The notes: generated from the letters alone by a model not told the origin. Shown: positions 26,403 through 35,373, counted from the stretch's first letter. The stretch is 64,000 nucleotides of DNA from Alphaproteobacteria bacterium (GCA_028289285.1 JANQRF010000002.1:124001-188000); one strand, 5' to 3'. A program made the numbers and translations.

Positions 26403-27641
26403 GTGGCGCTGGATATTCTCATCGAAGAACTGGAAGACAGCCTGTGGGTGGCAAGCGTTGAAGACAAGGTCATTCGCGGCCTAGAGGTTGATCCGGCAAG
26501 CGAGCTTATCCGCTGGGGCTCGATTTACTGGGCGAAGGTAGAGCGCATTGATGCGGCGCTGGATGCAGCCTGGGTCAATCTGGACGGCGTGAATAACGCA
26601 CTCTTACATAATGCCGATACGCGCTTTATGCAGCGCGGAGGCAAGATCATCAAAGGCGGGGCGGAGCCGATTAGCAAGCGCCTCAAAGAAGGGCAGATGA
26701 TTGCCGTTCAATCCAAGAGCGGTATCCTCCCGCCCAGTGAAGAAGATGAAGATGATTTGCCGCTGGAAACCAAAACCGCGCGCGTGAGCATGGATATCAC
26801 CTTGCAAGGGCGGTTTATGATTTACTCGCCCATGAGCACGGAAAACAGGCTCTCCACCCGCATTAAAGATAAAAAACTCCGCCGTCAGCTTTTGAAAATG
26901 CTGAACTCCATTGACGATATTAAAGGATGCATTTTGCGTGCATCTGCGGCCTATACCCAAACTGATATTCTTATCCGCGAAGGTAAAATTCTCTCTTCGA
27001 TGTGGACGGAAATGCAAAAGCATCTGGAAGGCGATGCGCCTGCCCTCATCATGGAAGGGCCCGATGCTATTCAGCGTACGATCAGTGATCATGCCGGACG
27101 TCTGGTCGGTCGCATTGATGTCACGACCATGGATGTCTATCAGCATACGGAAGAATGGTGTGAGTTATTTGCCCCTGATCTGGTCACAAAAATTCATCCG
27201 GTGGAGATGGAAAACTTTATGGATGATCTGGCGCTCTTTGATCAGCGGGGCGTGGTCGATCAGATTGAAGACCTCTTTAAACCTTATGCGCTTTTACCCG
27301 GCGGGGGGAATGTGATTATTCAGGAAACCGCTGCCCTTGTCGCGGTTGATATTAATCGCGGCGCGGATGCGCAGTCTAATCTGGGTCTGAATATTGAAGC
27401 GGCAGATGTGATTGCGAGGCAGATTCGCTTGCGCAATCTTGGTGGGGTGATTGTCATTGATGCGCTGAAGATGAAAAATAAAAGCGAGCAGAAAAAGCTT
27501 TTGGACGCCCTGCAGGCGGCGATTGACCGCGACCCGTGCACCGTGCAGATCCACGGGATCACGGCGCTCGGCCTGATCGAGCTCACCCGCCGCCGCCGGA
27601 CGCCGCGCCTGCATTCACGCTTTTTGTCTGCACTCGAATAG
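26403..27641 (+). CDS. Ribonuclease E/G family protein
   Basis: Endoribonuclease for rRNA maturation and mRNA decay, 412 residues with GTG start directly after the maf stop. An S1-like segment (GSIYWAKVERIDAALDAAWVNLDG) is followed by the catalytic core, with the metal-binding aspartates expected in VAVDINRGAD and VIVIDALKM. It is shorter than E. coli RNase G and ends at ITALGLIELTRRR, so the zinc-link cysteines and the small domain are absent. This short form, coupled to maf, occurs in many alphaproteobacteria. The full-length RNase E, if any, is elsewhere. Confidence 0.92.
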   Translation: MALDILIEELEDSLWVASVEDKVIRGLEVDPASELIRWGSIYWAKVERIDAALDAAWVNLDGVNNALLHNADTRFMQRGGKIIKGGAEPISKRLKEGQMIAVQSKSGILPPSEEDEDDLPLETKTARVSMDITLQGRFMIYSPMSTENRLSTRIKDKKLRRQLLKMLNSIDDIKGCILRASAAYTQTDILIREGKILSSMWTEMQKHLEGDAPALIMEGPDAIQRTISDHAGRLVGRIDVTTMDVYQHTEEWCELFAPDLVTKIHPVEMENFMDDLALFDQRGVVDQIEDLFKPYALLPGGGNVIIQETAALVAVDINRGADAQSNLGLNIEAADVIARQIRLRNLGGVIVIDALKMKNKSEQKKLLDALQAAIDRDPCTVQIHGITALGLIELTRRRRTPRLHSRFLSALE

Positions 27642-27705
27642 GCCAAAAGGGGCTGGACAGGTCTCAGGCGATCTTTTATATACGCTTAGTCCGATCTTTC
27701 GGCAT

Positions 27706-27781
27706 GCCCAGATAGCTCAGTCGGTAGAGCAAGGGACTGAAAATCCCTGTGTCGCCAGTTCGATTCTGGCTCTGGGCACCA
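27706..27781 (+). tRNA. tRNA-Phe (anticodon GAA)
   Basis: 76-nt cloverleaf with encoded CCA (27779-27781). Acceptor GCCCAGA pairs with TCTGGGC, D arm GCTC-AGTCGGTA-GAGC, anticodon stem AGGGA/TCCCT with loop CTGAAAA giving GAA, T arm GCCAG-TTCGATT-CTGGC. A run of seven T follows directly. Confidence 0.97.
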
Positions 27782-27786
27782 TTTTT

Positions 27787-28962
27787 TTAAAAGCCAATCT
27801 TTTGACCGCTTTCTGCAGGTTTTGCAGGTCTTTGACGGGCTATCAGGCGCTGAAGGGCTATTTTCGCATCATTTTTTGCCCCCAGATGAACAAGCTGTCT
27901 TTGCACAGCAACAACATCACCAATTGTTATTCTATCTAATACGTGTTTCGTACTGTCTAGATTTAACCTTGTGCCTAAAATCTTTTCTCCGGCAACCACA
28001 ATCTGTTCTTCTGAGAGGTACCCTGTACGAATGGCGAATGTGAAAGCTTGTGAAATGTTATCAGGAAGAAATGTATCATGTGGCATATCTGCCGTCACAA
28101 ATGTAGGAAGGCGGCGATCACGCATTCTTTGAATAAGGGGATTATCCGGATAAGCCATTTTAAAAACTAAAGGCTCCGCGTCTTTGATAATTAAGGCACG
28201 CCCGTCTTTATCAGCTTGTTCAATATCTTCTGCGTGCGTATTATCAAGATCGAATGAAATCTCACGTGTCTTAATGCCAACTTTATGCATGAAATATCTG
28301 GCCAGACTTTTACGCCCGCTTCCTGCCGGGCCTAAAAGCGCCATGTCCATACCCCGGAGAGAATCCCTGTCTTTTTTTGCCGCGGATATCAAAGACCCAA
28401 AAAGCTGGGATATATTGTCTGTAGAATTAATCAAGTCAAGCCGCAGGGTACGCAATTCTGTTGACCGGTCGATATGAGGCGCAGGCATTTCACCGTTCTC
28501 GCGCACTCTTAAGCCCCGTTCGACTTCTCTTGCAAGAGCGTCCATCTTCTCTGCACGATTTTTTAAATCTTTACGAGTGCCGACAGATTTAACAATTGTT
28601 TCAATGACGCCAATCGTACAATATTCAGTGCGGTCTGCCATTTTCTCTGCTTCGGTGGGTTTCAGTGTAATGCCAATATTCGTTTTAACCATATCGGTGA
28701 TAATTTTCTTGCGCTCTTCCAAAGGAATATTTTTTACATAGTAAATCGGCATGATCCGGCGGATGGTGGCGGGGTCGAGTAAGTCCGGCCGGTTGGTAAT
28801 GAAAATAACGGGAATACCAAATTCGCGTCCCAACCGTCTCAGCATTCTATTGACAAAATCTTTGCTGCCCTGTTCCTGGTGTTCCTTGCGGTTAAGGTCG
28901 CGCACCATTTCTTCGCAATCATCTTCGATCAGAATACATTTCAACCCCATTCTATGCGCCAT
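27787..28962 (-). CDS. Downstream part of interrupted AAA+ ATPase
   Basis: 391-residue open frame from an internal ATG at 28962, eight codons after the in-frame TGA. It holds Walker B IEDD, TNRPDLLDPATIRRIMPIYYVKNIPLEERKKI, a helical lid, and a second P-loop-like GPAGSGRKSLARYF followed by ALIIKDAEP. The first ATPase module lacks its Walker A, which lies before the stop. No ribosome site precedes the ATG, so independent translation is doubtful. Confidence 0.6.
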   Translation of the reverse strand: MAHRMGLKCILIEDDCEEMVRDLNRKEHQEQGSKDFVNRMLRRLGREFGIPVIFITNRPDLLDPATIRRIMPIYYVKNIPLEERKKIITDMVKTNIGITLKPTEAEKMADRTEYCTIGVIETIVKSVGTRKDLKNRAEKMDALAREVERGLRVRENGEMPAPHIDRSTELRTLRLDLINSTDNISQLFGSLISAAKKDRDSLRGMDMALLGPAGSGRKSLARYFMHKVGIKTREISFDLDNTHAEDIEQADKDGRALIIKDAEPLVFKMAYPDNPLIQRMRDRRLPTFVTADMPHDTFLPDNISQAFTFAIRTGYLSEEQIVVAGEKILGTRLNLDSTKHVLDRITIGDVVAVQRQLVHLGAKNDAKIALQRLIARQRPAKPAESGQKIGF

Positions 28963-28986
28963 AAAAGCGCGCCGGTATAAGCGTTT

Positions 28987-30000
28987 TCAGCGCTCTTCAC
29001 GTGTTGGTTCACTGATTGTTATGTTTGTATCATTTGGTTTATGAGGGTCTCCATTTAAATAAAAGGGAATTTCTGCCCCACGGAGCTCTGATATTGCTTT
29101 ACTTAAAGCGCCTGTTAGTTCTGTTTTTCCTGTTCCGGGGTCACCTGCAAGGGTAACAATTTTAAAATCTCTATGCCCCTGCTCTAGGAAACCGTTAAGT
29201 GTCCCAAGCATATCGTCTGCATTATCTTGCATATATCCATAGTTGGCTTCGAGTGTCAGAAAGCCGTTTGTGATATCCCCCATATACAGGGCAATGATTT
29301 CTGCAGGGTCCGCGTATCTTTGTTCTAGAATATAGGCGGTGTCAGGATGAACTTTATAATATTCGTCTTTTTTGATGGGGTAGCCTATTTTGGTCTCAAC
29401 TTGAGATGTATCTTGTTTAATAAACTCCATGCCAACCAAAATGCTGGTTGGAGAAAGTTCTCTTCTGACATCTTCTTCTTCTTCATCTATAAGAAAGGCA
29501 ATTGCTTCATAATAATCATCGTGAGATCCACGCATATCCCGGATATTTCCGAGCAGGTTTTTGGCTATACCAAATTGAAAGTCAGCAAAAAACAAAAGAA
29601 GTTTTCTTTGTATATCTGTTAAGCCAATTGAATCTGCCAAAAAAGATATATTTTTTTCTATTTCTGATTGAGGCAGATCTGGCGGCGCCTTCTCGATGCT
29701 GGCATCAACTTTTTTCTTTACTTCTTCAAAACGTTCTGCATATTTTTCAGCAAGGTATCTATTCTCTGAGATTCCTGATTCTCTTAGTTTTTTTCGGCTT
29801 GGGTGCCCAATAAAAGATGGAAAGTTTTTTCTAATCTTAATACCGAGCTTATCTTTATTTTGATTGCATGAAGTTATGATGTTCCAGGCTATCAGGGTTG
29901 ATGGATCAACTGCATCTAAGCATCTTTGATACATTTGAAGCCGCCATAATTTTATGGAGGTGTCTAAAATTCCAGACTCAGATTTACGTCGTAAAAGCAT
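28987..30000 (-). CDS. Upstream part of interrupted AAA+ ATPase
   Basis: 337 residues from ATG 30000. The first 270 residues are a helical, charged region of unknown fold (IRKNFPSFIGHPSRKK, SFLADSIGLTDIQRKLLLFF, FLIDEEEEDVRREL). Then comes ADDMLGTLNGFLEQGHRDFK and Walker A GDPGTGKTELTGALSKAI. It ends at EPTREER with TGA just before the helix leading to Walker B. A truncated product could bind but hardly hydrolyse ATP. The start has no clear ribosome site. Confidence 0.6.
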   Translation of the reverse strand: MLLRRKSESGILDTSIKLWRLQMYQRCLDAVDPSTLIAWNIITSCNQNKDKLGIKIRKNFPSFIGHPSRKKLRESGISENRYLAEKYAERFEEVKKKVDASIEKAPPDLPQSEIEKNISFLADSIGLTDIQRKLLLFFADFQFGIAKNLLGNIRDMRGSHDDYYEAIAFLIDEEEEDVRRELSPTSILVGMEFIKQDTSQVETKIGYPIKKDEYYKVHPDTAYILEQRYADPAEIIALYMGDITNGFLTLEANYGYMQDNADDMLGTLNGFLEQGHRDFKIVTLAGDPGTGKTELTGALSKAISELRGAEIPFYLNGDPHKPNDTNITISEPTREER

Positions 30001-30092
30001 ACTGTTTGTATTATGAATAATTAATGTTTGGGTTACATAACAACCTCTCCAGCGGATGGCAAGAGAAATAGCGTATTTTTTAGGAAAATTGG

Positions 30093-31823
30093 CTAAGCCG
30101 CCTGTTTTTCTTCTTCCAGAGCCTGCAGTGCCAGATATTGGTGCACCTGGCTGATACAGATGGAGCCCTCACCAACACCGGATGCGACACGTTTCACTGA
30201 CCCGTCCCGCACATCGCCGATCGCGAATACACCGGGCGCGGAGGTTTCAAACAGCATCGGGTCACGATCCAGAGTCCAGACATCCGTCTTTTCGGCATCC
30301 GGACCGGTTTTGATAAAGCCTTTTTCACTAAAGGCAACGCAGCTCCCGAGAAGCTCCGTATTCGGCACGGCGCCGATCATCAAGAACACATGTTCAATAT
30401 CATGTGTTTCGCTTTGACCGGTTTGTTTGTTGTTCCAGCTTACGCTTTCTAAATGACGATTGCCTTGCAGCTCGGTAATCGATGTGTGCGTATTGAGCGT
30501 AATTTTCGGCGAAGATTTAATCCGTTCAATCAGATAATCCGACATACTGTCCGCAAGGCCCTCGCTACGCACTAGCATATGCACATGCGCTGCATGCGCA
30601 GACAAAAACACTGCCGCTTGCCCGGCGGAATTTCCGCCGCCGACAACAATAACATCTTTATTCTTGCACAGGCCTGCTTCCATTGCGGTGGCTGCGTAAT
30701 ACACACCCGCATTGTCAAAGTCATGTGCATTCTCAAGATTAAGTGCGCGGTACCGCGCGCCCGTGGCAACAATAACGGTTTGCGTTTTTATACGCTCATC
30801 ATTGCATAGCCGAAGTGCGTAGGTTCCGTTTTCGCCTTTTTCAACTTTCTTGACGGCATGGGGAAGCAAAATTTTTGCGCCGAATTTTTGTGCCTGGACT
30901 TGCGCGCGCCCTGCCAGAGCCTGCCCGGAGACACCCGTCGGAAAGCCCAGATAATTTTCAATCTTTGAGCTTGTGGCGGCCTGTCCGCCCGGCGCTTCCT
31001 GTTCAATTAAAAGTGTGCTGAGACCTTCAGAGGCTGCATAGACCGCCGCTGACAGCCCGGACGGGCCCGCGCCCGCTATCACCACATCATAGATATGTTC
31101 AGATTCAACTTCTTCGGCCAGGCCAAGTTCTTCGGCCAGTTCGTAGTTGGTCGGATTACAAATCACACGGTCGCCGAGATGAATAAGCACGCACGGTAAT
31201 TGATCTTCGCTAATCTCATATTTTTTTAACAGCATATCGCAGTCTTCATGTGTGCAATCCATGACATCGACCGGGTACCCGTTCCGCCGCAAAAACCGTT
31301 CAATACGGATAGAGTCTGCCGTTTGTTTTTGTGTGATGAGTGTGACAGAGCCTTGCTTGTGTGAGATCAATCCAACGCGCCGCAAAATAAAAGCGCGCAT
31401 AATAATCTCGCCAATATCCGGTTCGGCAATCATCAGCTTTTTGAAATTCGGGCGGTTGACGCGGATCACCGTGCCGTCTTCGCCCATCCGTCCGCCGACC
31501 AGAATTTTCCGGTCATTGAGCAAATCCAGTTCGCCTGTAAACTGGTTTCCCCCATGCACTGTAAAAACATTCAATCCTTCGCGGCGATGCTCATAAATTT
31601 CAATCGAGCCTTTGAGCAGCACGAAAAAATCAACGGTCCGGTCCCCGCGTTCAAATGTCACGGTGCCTTTGGGTAAATCTTCGATTACCCCAAAAGGTTT
31701 GATCCGCTCCACCTGCTCATCGGTCAGAACCGGGAAGGTCTGGCGTTCCCGTGCGTACGGGTCGCTGGCATCCAGGCGGTCTTTTTCAGGCAGGATATTT
31801 AAGGGATCTTGACGGTCAGGCAT
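30093..31823 (-). CDS. Fusion: cyclic-nucleotide-binding domain plus thioredoxin reductase-like flavoprotein
   Basis: 576 residues. The N-terminal 150 are a cNMP-binding fold (FPVLTDEQVERIKPFG, VTFERGDRTVDFFVLLKGSIEIYEHR, FTGELDLLNDRKILVGGRM). Residues of about 155-235 resemble a thioredoxin/glutaredoxin-like module (IERFLRRNGYPVDVMDCTHEDCDML, LPCVLIHLGDRVICNPTNYELAEELG). The rest is an FAD/NAD(P) oxidoreductase: VVIAGAGPSGLSAAVYAASEG, GGQAATSSKIENYLGFPTG, VIVATGARYR, DVIVVGGGNSAGQAAVFL, GVFAIGDVRDGSVKRVA. The CxxC of true thioredoxin reductases is replaced by AATA (GVYYAATAMEAG), so electrons must leave another way. Cytoplasmic; a redox enzyme gated by a ligand is inferred. Confidence 0.9.
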   Translation of the reverse strand: MPDRQDPLNILPEKDRLDASDPYARERQTFPVLTDEQVERIKPFGVIEDLPKGTVTFERGDRTVDFFVLLKGSIEIYEHRREGLNVFTVHGGNQFTGELDLLNDRKILVGGRMGEDGTVIRVNRPNFKKLMIAEPDIGEIIMRAFILRRVGLISHKQGSVTLITQKQTADSIRIERFLRRNGYPVDVMDCTHEDCDMLLKKYEISEDQLPCVLIHLGDRVICNPTNYELAEELGLAEEVESEHIYDVVIAGAGPSGLSAAVYAASEGLSTLLIEQEAPGGQAATSSKIENYLGFPTGVSGQALAGRAQVQAQKFGAKILLPHAVKKVEKGENGTYALRLCNDERIKTQTVIVATGARYRALNLENAHDFDNAGVYYAATAMEAGLCKNKDVIVVGGGNSAGQAAVFLSAHAAHVHMLVRSEGLADSMSDYLIERIKSSPKITLNTHTSITELQGNRHLESVSWNNKQTGQSETHDIEHVFLMIGAVPNTELLGSCVAFSEKGFIKTGPDAEKTDVWTLDRDPMLFETSAPGVFAIGDVRDGSVKRVASGVGEGSICISQVHQYLALQALEEEKQAA

Positions 31824-31943
31824 GGGCGGCGCTCCTCTTCCACAGTGACATTAAGGCTTTTGCCCGAAATTTCTAGCTTTTTAGCCGGTTTTTCGTCTAT
31901 AAAACCAAGATTATTTCGTAAATCCGCCCAATGGGGGCCATAA

Positions 31944-32081
31944 ATGACCGGTAATGAGAAAAAGCTGAGCTTGCCGTCAAAGGAAGAAGAGCGCGCAGCC
32001 AAGCTCCGCGCGAACCTTTTAAAGCGCAAAGAACAAGCCCGTGCGAAAGAAAACAAAGATGAAAGCAATACAAAACGCTAA
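31944..32081 (+). CDS. Small basic conserved hypothetical protein
   Basis: 45 residues: [20 protein letters not shown], then [20 protein letters not shown], then SNTKR. Strongly basic, helical and Ala/Lys/Arg-rich. Similar short basic proteins (KEEERAxxLRxNLxKRKxQxR) occur beside murA in alphaproteobacteria, from my memory of such genomes, and the location here, just before dcd-murA, fits. It starts divergently from the FAD fusion gene, 121 bp away. Function unknown; nucleic-acid or ribosome contact is plausible from charge alone. Confidence 0.7.
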   Translation: MTGNEKKLSLPSKEEERAAKLRANLLKRKEQARAKENKDESNTKR

Positions 32082-32100
32082 TGAGAACGAGATAGAGGCG

Positions 32101-32682
32101 ATGGCCGCTGCAGGCGGTCTGCCCGGTATTCTGGCTGATCATCAGATCCGCCGCCTGGCGCAGGAAGAAGGTATGATCGATCCGTTTGTTGAAAAGCAAA
32201 CAGCCGAAGGCAAAATCTCTTACGGCCTGTCTTCTTACGGTTATGACTCACGCTGTTCGAATGAATTTAAGATTTTCACGAATGTTGATAACGCCATCGT
32301 CGACCCAAAGAATTTTTCTGAAGACAGTTTTGTCGATCGTGAAACAGATGTTTGTGTTATCCCGCCGAACTCATTTGCGCTGACGCGCTCTGTTGAATAT
32401 TTCCGCATTCCAAAAGACGTGCTGGTGATCTGCCTTGGCAAATCCACCTATGCGCGTTGCGGCCTCATCGTGAATGTCACGCCGCTGGAACCCGGCTGGG
32501 AAGGGCATGTCACGCTTGAAATTTCAAACACAACGCCGCTCCCTGCCAAAGTCTATGCGGGCGAGGGGCTCTGCCAGTTTCTCTTCTTTAAAGGATCAAC
32601 GCCTTGCGAAACGAGTTACGCCGACCGCAAGGGCAAATATATGGGACAAAAAGGTGTCACACTCCCCCGAATTAAAAAATAA
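32101..32682 (+). CDS. dcd: dCTP deaminase
   Basis: Deaminates dCTP to dUTP for thymidylate synthesis. 193 residues from ATG 32101, which has AGAGG just upstream and begins [21 protein letters not shown], aligning with family starts. In-frame starts at 32041 or 32059 would overlap the preceding small gene. Signatures: [50 protein letters not shown] and [16 protein letters not shown] with the catalytic Glu, then [12 protein letters not shown]. Trimeric cytoplasmic enzyme. One base separates it from murA, so the two are coupled. Confidence 0.95.
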   Translation: MAAAGGLPGILADHQIRRLAQEEGMIDPFVEKQTAEGKISYGLSSYGYDSRCSNEFKIFTNVDNAIVDPKNFSEDSFVDRETDVCVIPPNSFALTRSVEYFRIPKDVLVICLGKSTYARCGLIVNVTPLEPGWEGHVTLEISNTTPLPAKVYAGEGLCQFLFFKGSTPCETSYADRKGKYMGQKGVTLPRIKK

Positions 32683-32683
32683 T

Positions 32684-34018
32684 ATGATTGAGCCTCAAAT
32701 CGAAACCGCTCAAACCATCGAGCTGATTAGCGCCGATGTCAAATCATCGGGCTTGGATAAAATGCGCGTGGTGGGCGGGGCACGTTTGAAAGGGGATATC
32801 CCGATTTCAGGGGCAAAGAATGCAGCGCTCAAACATATGTGCGCCGCGCTTCTGACAGATGAGCCTGTACAGTTTACAAATATGCCCAACGCGCTGGTGG
32901 ATGTCCGCACGCTGGCGCAGGTTTTAAACCATCTCGGCATGACAGTTGCGCTGCGCTCCGATGGTGTGGCGATTTTACGGGCGAAAGAAATTACCTCTCA
33001 TATCGCGCCTTATGATCTGGTCCGTAAAATGCGCGCGAGCGTGATTGTGCTTGGACCGCTTCTTGCCCGTCATGGGCAAGCAGAAGTCTCTCTCCCCGGC
33101 GGATGTGCGTTGGGTGGACGCCCAGTTGATCTGCATATTCAGGGCCTGAAAGCCATGGGTGCGGAGATTGAGATTGAAGGCGGTTATATCAAGGCAAGCG
33201 CACCTAAAGGTTTGCATGGCGCAGAAATTTCTTTCCCGAAAGTCTCTGTCGGGGCGACGGAAAATCTGATGATGGCCGCGACGCTCGCCAAAGGCGATAC
33301 GATTTTGAAAAACGCTGCGCGCGAACCTGAAATTATCGATCAGGGGGAAGCGCTGATTAAAATGGGCGCAAAGATTGAAGGGCTCGGCACACCTGAAATT
33401 CGCATTCAGGGTGTTACCTCTTTAAACGGCGCGGTGCATTCTGTTGTCCCGGACCGGATTGAAACCGGCACCTATATGTGCGCGGTTGGATTATGTGGCG
33501 GCGATGTGCGCCTTAAAAATACCCGCATGGATTTCCTGACAGCTCTTATCGGCCGCCTCGAAGAAGCGGGTATTGAGATCACACAGGACGGCAATGATGT
33601 CTGCGTCCATCGGAACGGATCAAAGCTTAAAGGTGTTGATATCATGACCGAGCCCTATCCGGGCTTTCCAACTGACCTGCAGGCGCAGTTCATGACTATG
33701 ATGACGCTTTGCGAAGGGGCGGGGATGATCACGGAAACCATTTTTGAAAACCGTTTCATGCATGTGCCTGAACTTGTGCGTATGGGCGCAGATATTACCG
33801 TGCAGGGACAAAGCGCGCTTGTGCGCGGCGTGCCGAAGCTCCATGGCGCGGAAGTCATGGCGACCGACCTGCGTGCGTCTGTGTCTCTTATCCTGGCAGG
33901 GCTTGTGGCCGATGGGGAAACCACCATCAACCGTATCTATCATCTTGACCGCGGCTATGAAAATATCGTCGACAAACTCGGCCAGGTTGGTGCAGAGATT
34001 GAGCGTATAAGCGAGTAA
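32684..34018 (+). CDS. murA: UDP-N-acetylglucosamine 1-carboxyvinyltransferase MurA
   Basis: First committed peptidoglycan step: transfers enolpyruvate from PEP to UDP-GlcNAc. 444 residues from ATG 32684, one base after the dcd stop. The core begins MRVVGGARLKGDIPISGAKNAAL; the first 24 residues are an extra extension, and an internal ATG at 32761 would give the standard length. SLPGGCALGGRPVDLHIQGL carries the catalytic cysteine, followed by DRIETGTYMCAV, YPGFPTDLQAQFMTM, ENRFMHVPELVRMGAD and DLRASVSLILAGLVADG. All active-site elements are intact. A divergent PgeF-like gene follows 5 bp downstream. Confidence 0.97.
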   Translation: MIEPQIETAQTIELISADVKSSGLDKMRVVGGARLKGDIPISGAKNAALKHMCAALLTDEPVQFTNMPNALVDVRTLAQVLNHLGMTVALRSDGVAILRAKEITSHIAPYDLVRKMRASVIVLGPLLARHGQAEVSLPGGCALGGRPVDLHIQGLKAMGAEIEIEGGYIKASAPKGLHGAEISFPKVSVGATENLMMAATLAKGDTILKNAAREPEIIDQGEALIKMGAKIEGLGTPEIRIQGVTSLNGAVHSVVPDRIETGTYMCAVGLCGGDVRLKNTRMDFLTALIGRLEEAGIEITQDGNDVCVHRNGSKLKGVDIMTEPYPGFPTDLQAQFMTMMTLCEGAGMITETIFENRFMHVPELVRMGADITVQGQSALVRGVPKLHGAEVMATDLRASVSLILAGLVADGETTINRIYHLDRGYENIVDKLGQVGAEIERISE

Positions 34019-34023
34019 GGCGT

Positions 34024-34737
34024 ATGACTGTCATTTATTTTAGCAAAGCTGCCGATGGCAGTTTTATGCTTGGCCCGCCCGGCTATCCGGGAAACGAGAC
34101 TCGCCTGCAAAACAGAGAACAACTAATTAAACGCTTTAGCCTGCATGCTAAAAAACTTATAACGCCTGCGATTTCACCGGAAGATAAAAACATTATCCAC
34201 GTTGATAAAAAAGGGCAATATGGTCCGGTGAAAAACAGGCCTCGCGGGGAAGCCATTATTTCGACCACGCCCGATATTGCAATCGGTTTTTGTGGGCGCG
34301 ATTGTGCGATAACTCTTTTGGAAGATACAAAAGGGTTTGCGGTGGCGGCTATTCATGCATCGCGCCATAATCTGAAAGATGATTTCCTTGAGCGTGCGTT
34401 AGACCAGGCTACCTTTCACATGGATGGAGAGATGCGCGCGCATATTGGGCCGTGTCTTCAGCAGCCCTCGCATATTGTCAGCGCGGATGTCGCCCAGGAT
34501 TTTGTCAGATGGCGGCCGTCTGCCCGGGACGATTTTACACCGGTACCTGAAAAACCTTATCTCTTTCGTTTTAATTATGCAGCGCATATCAGGCGGCGTC
34601 TGGAACGTTTTGGCGCAGAGATTGGTCATGTTAGCCCTCATGATACATTCACAGATGGGAATTACTTTAGCAAACGCGCAACTCCGGATTGCCCGGATCA
34701 GAATATGCAGATCGGTATGGCGGCTTTAAGGGTATAA
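34024..34737 (+). CDS. Divergent YfiH/PgeF-like (laccase-domain) protein
   Basis: 237 residues with the outline of the YfiH family. IAIGFCGRDCAITLLEDTKGFAVAAIHASRHNL corresponds to the family's TADC...HAGWRG block, MRAHIGPCLQQPSHIVSADVAQDF to GPCI, and IGHVSPHDTFTDGNYFSKR to the C-terminal FFSYRR region. The second metal Cys and the first His survive, but TADC has become GRDC and HAGWRG has become HASRHN. PgeF removes L-Ser wrongly added in place of L-Ala during muropeptide synthesis, which would fit the place just after murA. Other family members act on purine nucleosides. Assignment is moderate given the divergence. Confidence 0.65.
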   Translation: MTVIYFSKAADGSFMLGPPGYPGNETRLQNREQLIKRFSLHAKKLITPAISPEDKNIIHVDKKGQYGPVKNRPRGEAIISTTPDIAIGFCGRDCAITLLEDTKGFAVAAIHASRHNLKDDFLERALDQATFHMDGEMRAHIGPCLQQPSHIVSADVAQDFVRWRPSARDDFTPVPEKPYLFRFNYAAHIRRRLERFGAEIGHVSPHDTFTDGNYFSKRATPDCPDQNMQIGMAALRV

Positions 34738-34833
34738 AATACTGTAAGCAGTAAGTATCTTTATAAAGCCTGTCTAAAAGATGACATGCAGACTGAACGT
34801 ATGTGGAGATAGCTTTTAGCAGTAATATTTATG

Positions 34834-34862
34834 TTGACAAACTGCAACCTTATAATTTACAT
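34834..34862 (+). promoter_or_regulatory. Promoter of the 159-residue gene
   Basis: Consensus -35 TTGACA (34834-34839), 17-bp spacer, -10 TTACAT (34857-34862). Transcription would begin near 34869, with the ribosome site GGAGG at 34883-34887 and the ATG at 34894. Confidence 0.5.
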
Positions 34863-34893
34863 ATGTCAAAACTGCAGTAATTGGAGGAAAATT

Positions 34894-35373
34894 ATGGCTG
34901 GGCTTTCAATGACATTTCACGGCAGTGTGGGTAGCTTTGCAAATGCGGCAAAAAGCCTCACGACGGGCGAGGTTTCTCTTACAAACTCAAAACATGACGG
35001 CAGCGCACCCAAGTCAAAGGAGACATTGCTGACTATTTTTGCTGCAGGGCGGCCGCGCGAATTTGATATCAGAATTCCGGAAGAGGCAGTCAGGCTGCTT
35101 TATTTAAAAGCAATTGAAATGCAAAGGGTTATTCATATAGACGCTTCTGATGATAATGTTGAAAGATGGAATGAGATTTATGTTCGCCATCAGCATGACA
35201 GCCAATTGGATGAACAAGCTTATCTGAAAGAAATGTTGGCCTCTCTTGATTGGAAAGGGCTTATTCAGGAACCAGATAGTAAAAGCGGTGTTGAGCGTGC
35301 TTCTCGGTCGCAGCAAATGGCCGCGCAAATTCCCGGCCAAACGCACTTCGATGCGCCCGGTATGAAGGCATAA
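34894..35373 (+). CDS. Hypothetical protein
   Basis: 159 residues from ATG 34894, chosen because GGAGG lies 6 bp upstream; the longer in-frame start at 34831 would include the promoter. The N-terminus is Ser/Thr/Gly-rich ([22 protein letters not shown]). The middle reads [39 protein letters not shown], with a helix that could be amphipathic. The C-terminal 40 residues are polar and probably disordered. No signal peptide and no known domain. It stands alone between the PgeF-like gene and the parS site, with its own promoter. Confidence 0.75.
   Translation: MAGLSMTFHGSVGSFANAAKSLTTGEVSLTNSKHDGSAPKSKETLLTIFAAGRPREFDIRIPEEAVRLLYLKAIEMQRVIHIDASDDNVERWNEIYVRHQHDSQLDEQAYLKEMLASLDWKGLIQEPDSKSGVERASRSQQMAAQIPGQTHFDAPGMKA

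Larger units (their letters stand above)
27787..30000 (-). pseudogene. Two-domain AAA+ ATPase gene interrupted by one in-frame TGA
   Basis: Read on the minus strand, 30000-27787 is one continuous frame of 737 codons broken only by a TGA at 28987-28989. The part before the stop carries Walker A (LAGDPGTGKTELTGAL). The part after it carries Walker B (CILIEDDCEEM) and sensor motif VIFITNRPDLLDPATIRR, followed by a degenerate second ATPase half (MALLGPAGSGRKSLARYF). Neither half alone would be a working ATPase. A single G-to-A change from the Trp codon TGG would make this stop. TGA serves as a normal stop for other genes here, so recoding of the whole code is excluded. Nonsense mutation, sequencing error or programmed readthrough remain possible. 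Confidence 0.7.

Noticed and set aside
28987..28989. Genome-wide TGA-to-Trp recoding
   Set aside because: Several intact genes in the window (for example the hybrid kinase, the DUF2256 gene and the gene before rluD) end naturally at TGA, so TGA is a working stop codon.
32041..32100. Longer start for dcd (GTG 32041 or ATG 32059)
   Set aside because: Would overlap the 45-residue gene ending at 32081 and adds residues absent from the family; ATG 32101 has an AGAGG site.
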